Positions 13,200 through 19,292 of a stretch of DNA of 19,292 bases are shown here, piece after piece; the first letter of the stretch is position 1, and the number at the start of each line of letters is the position of its first letter. A program made the position numbers and the translations under genes. Below the pieces are notes generated by a model. That model was not told the DNA's origin and did no database searches. It was given only the letters and a program-made list of their open reading frames with translations. The stretch comes from Megamonas hypermegale (GTDB lineage: Bacteria; Bacillota; Negativicutes; Selenomonadales; Selenomonadaceae), in contig DCFC01000053.1 in NCBI GenBank assembly GCA_002314325.1, positions 1 through 19,292 on the forward strand, written 5' to 3'.

Positions 13200-13715
13200 A
13201 TGGAACTGATAGCAGCAGTAGCAAATGGATTTATTGAGTTATTTAAAGCGGGAGCGGCGACCTTTGTAGGATGGGTAGCCAATATCATACCGCTGGTTGT
13301 AGTACTGATGACGGCCGTAAGCGCCTGCATCAAACTGATTGGGGAAGAAAAAGTATATAGTATGGCAGGTATTCTGACAAAGAGTATTTTCACGAGATAT
13401 ACATTGCTTCCGATAATTTCCGTACTGTTTCTGGCCAATCCGATGTGCTATACATTCGGCAGATTTGTCCAGGAAAAACACAAACCGGCGTTTTATGATG
13501 CGACAGTGAGCTTTCTCCATCCGGTAACGGGATTATTTCCTCATGCCAATGGCGGTGAATTGTTTGTATACATGGGAATTGCAACAGGTATAACGACACT
13601 CGGTTTGCCGCTCGGTGATTTGGCTGTAAGATATTTTATTGTAGGTATAATTGTAATATTTTTACGCGGTGTTATTACAGAAAGAATTTATGCGGTAATG
13701 AGAGGCAGAAAATAA
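13200..13715 (+). CDS. srlA: PTS glucitol/sorbitol-type EIIC subunit, second copy (operon copy)
   Basis: The 171-residue SrlA starts after TAGGAGGAACAAAA and is followed 29 bases later by srlE. It has the same conserved segments as the first copy: GFIELFKAGAATF, LANPMCYTFGRF, FYDATVSF and HANGGELFVYMGIATG. It is the EIIC membrane component that binds and moves the polyol during phosphorylation. The differences from copy one cluster at residues 50-75 and at the C-terminus. The position between gutM and srlE is the normal operon place. Confidence 0.95.
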   Translation: MELIAAVANGFIELFKAGAATFVGWVANIIPLVVVLMTAVSACIKLIGEEKVYSMAGILTKSIFTRYTLLPIISVLFLANPMCYTFGRFVQEKHKPAFYDATVSFLHPVTGLFPHANGGELFVYMGIATGITTLGLPLGDLAVRYFIVGIIVIFLRGVITERIYAVMRGRK

Positions 13716-13744
13716 TTTTTTAAAAATAGAGGAGGCAATTTCCT

Positions 13745-14755
13745 ATGTATAGAGCTATAACAATAAAAAAAGGCAGTGCAGGCTGGGGCGGCCCGCTTAC
13801 TATGAAACCTACGGATAAGCGCAATAAAGTCGTAAGCGTAACGGGCGGCGGCATTCATCCGGTAGCTGCCAAAATTGCGGAAATGACGGGTGCCACTCCG
13901 ATTGACGGTTTCTCCACCGGTGTGCCGGATGATGAAATCATGGTTGTTGTTATCGACTGCGGCGGTACGGCACGTTGCGGCGTTTATCCGAAAAAGAAAT
14001 TATATACGGTAAATTTGACGGCTGTCGGCCAGTCCGGTCCGCTCGCCAAATTCATCACGGAAGATTTATATGTTTCCGATGTTACGGAAAGCTGCATTTC
14101 CTATGCAGATGACAGTCAGGTAGCAGCGGCTGAAACGAAAGCCATCCCTGACCCGAAAAATGCTCCGGCTCCGAAAACGAAAGCTCAGGCTAGAGCGGAA
14201 CTTGCGGAAATGAATGCAGGCAAGAAGAAAAACTTTATCACCCGCATGGGTGTAGGCGTCGGCGCCGTTGTTAATAAATTCTATCAGGCCGGACGCGAAA
14301 CGATAGACATGACGATAAAAAATATTTTACCGTTCATGGCGTTCGTAAGTATGATTTTGGGTATTATCCAGGCTTCCGGTATCGGTGATATCATTGCTCA
14401 GACAATTTCGCCGATTGCCAGCACATTGCCGGGTATGATTGTGATTTCCATAATCTGTGCATTGCCGTTCATTTCGCCGGTGCTCGGACCTGGTGCCGTA
14501 ATCGCTCAGATAGTCGGTTCTCTCCTCGGTGTGCAGATTGGTCTTGGCAATATTCCGCCGCAGTATGCGCTTCCGGCACTGTTCGCTATCGACGCGCAGG
14601 TTGGTGCCGACTTCGTACCGGTAGGTCTGTCGCTTGGTGAAGCAGAACCGGAAACGATTGAACTCGGTGTACCGGCAGTTCTGTACTCCCGTCTTATCAC
14701 AGGCCCGCTGGCTGTAGTTATCGCTTACGTATTCAGTATCGGCTTATATGCTTAA
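13745..14755 (+). CDS. srlE: PTS glucitol/sorbitol-type EIIBC subunit SrlE
   Basis: The 336-residue protein starts after GAGGAGG. The N-terminal EIIB domain (about 1-115) carries the likely phosphorylated Cys72 in VVIDCGGTARCG. A charged Ala/Lys-rich linker follows at about 125-160, then the membrane EIIC-like half (about 185-336) with LPFMAFVSMILGIIQASG, ISPVLGPGAVIAQIVG and PVGLSLGEAEPETIELGVP. It receives phosphate from SrlB and passes it to the polyol with SrlA. Length is close to E. coli SrlE (about 319). Confidence 0.95.
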   Translation: MYRAITIKKGSAGWGGPLTMKPTDKRNKVVSVTGGGIHPVAAKIAEMTGATPIDGFSTGVPDDEIMVVVIDCGGTARCGVYPKKKLYTVNLTAVGQSGPLAKFITEDLYVSDVTESCISYADDSQVAAAETKAIPDPKNAPAPKTKAQARAELAEMNAGKKKNFITRMGVGVGAVVNKFYQAGRETIDMTIKNILPFMAFVSMILGIIQASGIGDIIAQTISPIASTLPGMIVISIICALPFISPVLGPGAVIAQIVGSLLGVQIGLGNIPPQYALPALFAIDAQVGADFVPVGLSLGEAEPETIELGVPAVLYSRLITGPLAVVIAYVFSIGLYA

Positions 14756-14800
14756 TATATTAATATAGAAGAAAAGTGAGTAAAGGAGATGTTTTACTAG

Positions 14801-15166
14801 ATGAAATACAGTTCTGAAATTACAGGCTGGGGCAGCGAAGCGAAAGCTTTTCTGAAAGAGTTGAATTATATCATTCTGTTCAATGACAATGCTCCGTCCG
14901 AACTTGCCGAAATATCCATACTGCATACGGTTGCTGAACTTAAAAGCGACATTGCAGTAGGCGACACGGTTATTATCGGCGACAAAGTCTTTGAAGTTAC
15001 GGCTGTAGGCGATGAAGCACAGCATACATTCAAAGAACTCGGTCATGCGACGATTAATTTCGCCGGACGCGACGTACCGGATTTGCCGGGTCATATCATG
15101 CTCAAAGGTGATGAAGCATTGACGGAAGACGACATTCAAAAAGGCGTCAAGATTGAAATATACTGA
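14801..15166 (+). CDS. srlB: PTS glucitol/sorbitol-type EIIA subunit SrlB
   Basis: The 121-residue cytoplasmic protein starts after AAGGAG. The likely phosphohistidine is H42 in ISILHTVAEL; other family features are GDTVIIGDKVFEVTAVGDEA and the C-terminal GHATINFAGRD. It transfers phosphate from HPr to SrlE. Two hairpins follow (ACTGA/TCAGT at 15162-15174 and 15195-15229) without a T run, so they may shape mRNA stability in the 120-base gap before the oxidoreductase gene. Confidence 0.94.
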   Translation: MKYSSEITGWGSEAKAFLKELNYIILFNDNAPSELAEISILHTVAELKSDIAVGDTVIIGDKVFEVTAVGDEAQHTFKELGHATINFAGRDVPDLPGHIMLKGDEALTEDDIQKGVKIEIY

Positions 15167-15194
15167 TTTTCAGTAAATTTTCCCTAATAAATAA

Positions 15195-15229
15195 GGTTTG
15201 CCTGATAAATGGTATTTTGTCGGGCAACC
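15195..15229 (+). other. Intercistronic hairpin between srlB and the oxidoreductase gene
   Basis: GGTTTGCCTGA (15195-15205) pairs with TCGGGCAACC (15220-15229), with one bulged T and one T-G pair. There is no T run, so full termination is unlikely; it may protect the upstream mRNA from 3' decay. Confidence 0.4.
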
Positions 15230-15286
15230 AGATAAAAGGCAATTAATATAGTTTAAATGATTTAGAGAAGTAGGAGTGTGGATTTT

Positions 15287-16609
15287 ATGTTAAACATGGA
15301 CCAGAAACTTTTAAAACGTGAAGAAGAAGGCAAAATCATTCGCACCGGTATCGTCGGCGCAGGTCAGATGGGCCGCGGCATGGTTACGCAGATGGCTATC
15401 ATGAAAGGTATCTCTCCTTCTATTGTAGCAGATATCAATTTACAGAACGTAATCAACGCTTTCCATTATGCTGGTATCAGCGATGAACAGATTGCTGTTG
15501 CTAAAACTTTGGAAGATGCCAACAAATACATGGAAATGGGCAAATTCGTTGCAACGGACAACTCCGACCTCATCTCTCAGGCCAACCTCGTTGAATGCGC
15601 TATCGACGTAACAGGTGTTCCGGAAGTCGGCGTTAAAATCGCTATCGACGCAATGAACAATCACAAACACGTAGTAATGATGGACGTTGAAACGGACGTT
15701 GTTATCGGTTCCTATCTCAAAAAATTGGGCGACAAAAACGGCGTTATCTACACAGGCTCCGCCGGCGACGAACCGGGCGCAGTTATGGAACTGTACTCCT
15801 TCGCTAAAGCTATGGGCATGGAAGTAAAAGTAATGGGTAAAGGCAAAAACAACAAACTCGATTATGAATGCAATCCGGATACTGTTTTAGCTGAAGCTAC
15901 CCGCCGCAAAATGAGCCCGAGAATGCTCTGTGCTTTCAAAGACGGCACGAAAACAATGGTAGAAATGACTGCTATGAGTAATGCAACAGGCCTTATTCCT
16001 GATGTAATCGGCGGTCACGGCCCATCCGCAAGCCCGGCTGAACGCTGCAAAGAACTTAATGAAATCTTCAAACTGAAAAAAGACGGCGGTATCCTCGATA
16101 AACATGGCGTTGTTGAATATGTAAACGGCATTGCTCCTGGCGTATTCGTAACAGTTGCAACGGAAAACGAAGAAATCGCATATCAGATGCAGTATCACAG
16201 CATGGGACCTGGCCCGCTCTGGACTTTATACCGTCCATACCACTTATGCAACCTCGAAACGCCGCTCACAGTTGCTAAAGCCGTTATCGACAAAGAACCG
16301 ACAATCATTCCTATCGACGGCCCTGTAAGTGAATGTATCACTGTTGCTAAACGCGACCTCAAAGCAGGCGAATACATTGACGGTATCGGCGGTTACACGA
16401 CTTACGGCTCTATCGCTACTTCGCAGGAAACGTATGAAAAAGGCTATGTAATCTACGGCTTAATCAACAAAAAAGCACGTATGCTCAAAGACGCTAAAAA
16501 AGGTCAAATCCTCACTATGGATATGGTGCAGCTCGATACAAGCACTCAGCTCTATCACGTTCGTCAGGAACAGGATGCTATGTACGGCAAATCCTATGCA
16601 AAAAAATAA
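15287..16609 (+). CDS. SAF-domain NAD(P)-dependent oxidoreductase (homoserine dehydrogenase-like)
   Basis: AGGAG at 15272-15276 fits the ATG at 15287 better than the GTG at 15278, giving 440 residues. An N-terminal Rossmann fold has GIVGAGQMGRGMV (21-33), and a middle region follows with YTGSAGDEPGAVMELYSFA. The C-terminal part is SAF-like (about 345-430: AKRDLKAGEYIDGIGGYTTY, LINKKARMLKDAKKGQIL). This arrangement is found in proteins annotated as homoserine dehydrogenase-like or SAF oxidoreductases. It lies directly after srlB, where srlD (sorbitol-6-phosphate 2-dehydrogenase, a short-chain dehydrogenase) usually stands, so it probably oxidises the phosphorylated polyol. The exact substrate is unknown. 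Confidence 0.82.
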   Translation: MLNMDQKLLKREEEGKIIRTGIVGAGQMGRGMVTQMAIMKGISPSIVADINLQNVINAFHYAGISDEQIAVAKTLEDANKYMEMGKFVATDNSDLISQANLVECAIDVTGVPEVGVKIAIDAMNNHKHVVMMDVETDVVIGSYLKKLGDKNGVIYTGSAGDEPGAVMELYSFAKAMGMEVKVMGKGKNNKLDYECNPDTVLAEATRRKMSPRMLCAFKDGTKTMVEMTAMSNATGLIPDVIGGHGPSASPAERCKELNEIFKLKKDGGILDKHGVVEYVNGIAPGVFVTVATENEEIAYQMQYHSMGPGPLWTLYRPYHLCNLETPLTVAKAVIDKEPTIIPIDGPVSECITVAKRDLKAGEYIDGIGGYTTYGSIATSQETYEKGYVIYGLINKKARMLKDAKKGQILTMDMVQLDTSTQLYHVRQEQDAMYGKSYAKK

Positions 16610-16637
16610 CACTTACTAAAATGCTTTAATAAGTGTT
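16608..16637 (+). terminator. Hairpin at the end of the glucitol-type operon
   Basis: AACACTTA (16608-16615) and TAAGTGTT (16630-16637) form an 8-bp stem starting in the stop codon. The following AAAC lacks a T run, so it is a weak terminator candidate. Confidence 0.4.
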
Positions 16638-16720
16638 AAACAAAAACAATATAAAACAAAAAATATAACCATAAATAATATTACCAAATACAAGAAATTA
16701 AAACAAGATTACAACAATTA

Positions 16721-16766
16721 ATAAAAGGTCTATATCGGCAAAAGGTTTTCCATATAGACCTTTTAT
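16721..16766. terminator. Perfect 15-bp hairpin, possible bidirectional terminator
   Basis: ATAAAAGGTCTATAT (16721-16735) and ATATAGACCTTTTAT (16752-16766) are exact inverted copies with a 16-base loop. The A-rich and T-rich ends within the stem would suit termination on both strands. Confidence 0.6.
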
Positions 16767-16767
16767 A

Positions 16768-16896
16768 GTGCCTGTTGTGTTAGCAAAACATCAAGCCTGT
16801 AGCAGCAGTATAATACTTTATATCCGCTCGATGTTGTTACTTAACCTTACTTGATATAAAGTACTACTGCTTTAGGAATTTAACTAGCACAACAGG
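16768..16896. repeat. Composite palindromic element, possible MITE or structured RNA
   Basis: The outer arms CCTGTTGTGTTAG (16771-16783) and CTAGCACAACAGG (16884-16896) pair over 13 bases with one T-G. The inner arms GCAGTA...TACTTTATATC (16805-16824) and GATATAAAGTACTACTGC (16853-16870) pair with a small internal loop. TTTTATA occurs directly on both sides (16761-16767 and 16897-16903), as a 7-base target duplication would. No ORF is inside. Confidence 0.55.
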
Positions 16897-16965
16897 TTTT
16901 ATATTAGTTCCAAATAATTTAATGAAAAATTTTTATCAATAAAATGATTTAAAATGAAAAAGATA

Positions 16966-16994
16966 TTGCATTTATGCAACGCGTTTGATATAAT
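16966..16994 (+). promoter_or_regulatory. Promoter of the transketolase gene with palindromic -35 region
   Basis: TTGCAT (16966-16971) and TATAAT (16989-16994) are spaced by 17 bases. The -35 box is the left half of a 14-base palindrome TTGCATTTATGCAA (16966-16979), a likely operator. The leader is about 165 bases and contains a small hairpin followed by T residues at 17008-17030. Confidence 0.65.
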
Positions 16995-17007
16995 TTTATT
17001 AGAAATT

Positions 17008-17030
17008 AACTGTATTTACGGCAGTTTTTT
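17008..17030 (+). promoter_or_regulatory. Small leader hairpin with T run before transketolase
   Basis: AACTGT (17008-17013) can pair with GCAGTT (17021-17026, one G-T pair), followed by TTTT. It is a short attenuator-like structure and could be chance in such AT-rich DNA. Confidence 0.3.
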
Positions 17031-17168
17031 ATTGAAAAATCTTTAAATATAAATTATAATAAATTTGTTTGATTTAGAAAGTTGTATTTTGGTTTAACAA
17101 GTTGTAATACAACATTGGGGTTAATAAAACAAATATTAATTCTAAGATGAAAAAGGGGTAATTAGAAA

Positions 17169-19154
17169 ATGACAGACATCAATACTTTATCCGTTAATGC
17201 CATCCGTGTATTATCGGCTGACGAAGTGCAGAAAGCAAACTCCGGCCATCCGGGACTTCCGCTCGGCTGCGCTCCTATCGTTTATGAACTCTGGGGCAAA
17301 CATATGCACCACAATCCGAAAAATCCGCAGTGGGCAAACCGCGACCGTTTCATTTTATCTGGCGGACACGGCTCTTCCATGCTGTATGCGCTTTTACATT
17401 TGTTCGGCTACGGTCTGACGAAAGAAGACTTGGAAAACTTCCGTCAGGACGGCTCTTTAACACCGGGTCATCCGGAATACGGCCATACGGTAGGCGTTGA
17501 AGCTACAACCGGCCCGCTCGGCGCAGGTATGGGTATGGCAGTCGGCATGGCTATGGCTGAAGCTCATTTAGCAGCAACTTTCAATAAACCGGATTTCCCT
17601 GTTGTTGACCATTATACGTACGTACTCGGCGGCGACGGCTGCATGATGGAAGGCATTTCCTCCGAAGCATTCTCTCTTGCAGGTACGCTCGGCCTGTCCA
17701 AATTAATTGTTTTCTACGACAGCAATAAAATTTCCATCGAAGGTGATACGGATATTGCTTTCACGGAAAACGTACAAAAACGCATGGAAGCATTCGGTTT
17801 CCAGACAATTACAGTTGAAGACGGCAACGATTTAGCAGCTATCGGCAAAGCAATCGAAGAAGCAAAAGCTGATAAAACACGTCCTTCTTTCATCACGGTT
17901 AAAACGCAAATTGGCTACGGCTGCCCGGCAAAACAGGGTAAAGCTTCCGCTCACGGCGAACCGCTCGGTGTGGAAAATGTCAAAGCCATGAAAGAATTCT
18001 TAGGCTGGCCGAGCCAGGAACCGTTCTACGTTCCGCAGGAAGTATATGATAACTATAGCGCACTGGCAGCAGAAGGCGCTAAAGCTGAAGAAGCTTGGGA
18101 CGCACTTTTTGCTGATTACTGTGCTAAATATCCGGAATGCAAAGCACTTTGGGATAAATACTTCGGCGAAGTTGACGCACAGGCTCTCTTAAACGATGAA
18201 GAATATTGGGCATATGAAGATAAAGCCGTTGCAACGCGCGCTCTTTCCGGTACAATGATTAACCGTCTGAAAGACAGACTGCCGAACCTCTTCGGTGGCA
18301 GTGCAGACCTTGCACCGTCCAATAAAACGCATATGAACGATGCGGGCGACTTCTCCAAAGACGATTATCTCGGACGCAATCTGCATTTCGGCGTACGTGA
18401 ACTTGCAATGACTGCCATTGTAAACGGTATTCAGCTGCATGGCGGCTTAAAATCTTACGGTGCAACATTCTTCGTATTCAGCGATTACACGAAACCGATG
18501 CTCCGTCTGGCTTCTCTTATGAACTTACCGATAACGATGGTATTCACGCATGACAGTATCGGTGTAGGCGAAGACGGTCCTACGCATGAACCGGTTGAAC
18601 AGTATGCAATGCTCCGCTCCATGCCGAACATCAATCTGTTCCGTCCTGCTGACGCAACGGAAACGGCTGCTGGCTGGTATCTCGCCGTAACGAGCAAAAC
18701 AACGCCGACGGCTCTCGTGCTTACCCGTCAGAACCTGCCGCAGCTTGCAGGCAGCTCCAAAGAAGCATTAAAAGGCGGCTATGTAATCGCTGACAGTACG
18801 AAAGAAACGCCGGATGCAATCATCATTGCAACAGGTTCGGAAGTATCTCTTGCACTTGACGCTAAAGCTCAGTTAGCAAAAGAAAATGTAGATGTCCGCG
18901 TTGTAAGCATGCCTTGCGTAGACCTCTTTGAACAGCAGTCCGCTGAATATAAAGAAGCAGTGCTCCCGAAAGCTATCCGTGCCCGCGTAGCGGTAGAAGC
19001 AGGTACAGATTTCGGCTGGGGCAAATATGTAGGCCTTGACGGTGCTGTTGTAACAATGCACGGTTTCGGCGCTTCCGCTCCGGCAGCAACACTGTTCAAA
19101 AAATTCGGCTTCACTGTGGAAAATGTAGTAAATACAGTTAAATCCGTACTTTAA
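17169..19154 (+). CDS. tkt: Transketolase
   Basis: The 661-residue full-length enzyme is of normal length. AAAAGGGG lies upstream of the ATG. Signature residues are H27 (SGHPG), H67 (GGHGSS), H101 (PGHPEYGHT), the thiamine diphosphate motif GDG at 155-157 with N186 (YDSNKIS), H262 (SAHGEPLG) and catalytic E411 (HFGVRE). The central pyrimidine-binding and C-terminal domains are intact. It moves two-carbon units between ketose and aldose phosphates in the non-oxidative pentose phosphate pathway. It has its own promoter and is separated by 559 bases from the polyol operon, so shared regulation is possible but not shown. Confidence 0.97.
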   Translation: MTDINTLSVNAIRVLSADEVQKANSGHPGLPLGCAPIVYELWGKHMHHNPKNPQWANRDRFILSGGHGSSMLYALLHLFGYGLTKEDLENFRQDGSLTPGHPEYGHTVGVEATTGPLGAGMGMAVGMAMAEAHLAATFNKPDFPVVDHYTYVLGGDGCMMEGISSEAFSLAGTLGLSKLIVFYDSNKISIEGDTDIAFTENVQKRMEAFGFQTITVEDGNDLAAIGKAIEEAKADKTRPSFITVKTQIGYGCPAKQGKASAHGEPLGVENVKAMKEFLGWPSQEPFYVPQEVYDNYSALAAEGAKAEEAWDALFADYCAKYPECKALWDKYFGEVDAQALLNDEEYWAYEDKAVATRALSGTMINRLKDRLPNLFGGSADLAPSNKTHMNDAGDFSKDDYLGRNLHFGVRELAMTAIVNGIQLHGGLKSYGATFFVFSDYTKPMLRLASLMNLPITMVFTHDSIGVGEDGPTHEPVEQYAMLRSMPNINLFRPADATETAAGWYLAVTSKTTPTALVLTRQNLPQLAGSSKEALKGGYVIADSTKETPDAIIIATGSEVSLALDAKAQLAKENVDVRVVSMPCVDLFEQQSAEYKEAVLPKAIRARVAVEAGTDFGWGKYVGLDGAVVTMHGFGASAPAATLFKKFGFTVENVVNTVKSVL

Positions 19155-19163
19155 TATTTAGAG

Positions 19164-19198
19164 AAAAAGACGATTGCTTTTGGCAGTCGTCTTTTTTT
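19164..19198 (+). terminator. Intrinsic terminator after transketolase
   Basis: AAAAAGACGATTGC (19164-19177) pairs with the downstream GGCAGTCGTCTTTTT, ending in a run of seven T. Confidence 0.85.
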
Positions 19199-19221
19199 AT
19201 GTGTTATTAGAAAGTGCCGTT

Positions 19222-19277
19222 CGGCGCAATATAAGTTAAAGAGAAATAATTTCTTAATTTATTTTTATATTGTGCCG
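19222..19277. terminator. Second inverted repeat beyond the transketolase terminator
   Basis: CGGCGCAATATAA (19222-19234) pairs with TTATATTGTGCCG (19265-19277), including one G-T pair, and is followed by GGCAATTTTTC. It could be a terminator for a convergent gene beyond the window or a backup terminator. No gene is seen in 19155-19292. Confidence 0.4.
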
Positions 19278-19292
19278 GGCAATTTTTCTTTG

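Noticed and set aside
12718..13224. 168-residue minus-strand ORF opposite gutM
   Set aside because: It is a shadow of gutM and the srlA start, with Ser/Leu-rich composition and no ribosome site.

Overview
The window looks like a chromosomal segment of a low-to-mid GC Bacillota with strong Shine-Dalgarno sites and frequent TTG starts. A member of the Negativicutes (Megamonas or Selenomonas relatives) is my best guess. This rests on gene style and content (feoAB, glucitol-type PTS, SorC regulator) and is not proven. Composition is mosaic: a GC-rich IS21 end (about 1-890), a very AT-rich accessory block (about 900-4130), then intermediate composition typical of core and metabolic genes.

Region 1 (1-900) is the right end of an IS21-family element: the 3' half of istB, a small overlapping passenger gene, and a periodic 22-bp terminal repeat array. 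Region 2 (900-4180) is an accessory island. On the minus strand it carries a ThsB-like TIR gene preceded by a one-helix membrane protein gene. On the plus strand it carries four tightly spaced genes: two small helical proteins, one long coiled-coil protein with a CxxC, and a tiny zinc-ribbon protein. The island ends at the 3' remnant of a type II (Ser/Leu-like) tRNA followed by an intrinsic terminator, which is what an integrated element leaves at its distal end. No cognate Thoeris effector ThsA is visible.

Region 3 (4311-5613) is a tyrosine integrase flanked by a perfect 24-bp direct repeat, the right copy of which overlaps the integrase stop codon. Region 4 (5751-8080) is feoA-feoB for ferrous iron uptake, with a His-rich linker in FeoB. 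Region 5 (8090-8427) is a good candidate type I toxin-antitoxin locus: a 38-residue hydrophobic peptide, a Shine-Dalgarno-sequestering hairpin, a shared bidirectional terminator, and a convergent antisense promoter with consensus-like boxes.

Region 6 (8677-19198) is mainly carbohydrate metabolism: a YjbQ-family protein, a class II aldolase, a triosephosphate isomerase of archaeal-like type, an orphan srlA paralogue, then a SorC-type regulator, gutM, a second srlA, srlE, srlB and a SAF-domain NAD(P)-dependent oxidoreductase, followed by a separately promoted transketolase. The PTS would import and phosphorylate a polyol. The oxidoreductase stands where sorbitol-6-phosphate dehydrogenase (srlD) is normally found, so the substrate may not be sorbitol. 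Aldolase, isomerase and transketolase could carry the product into glycolysis and the pentose phosphate pathway. That pathway assignment is inference.
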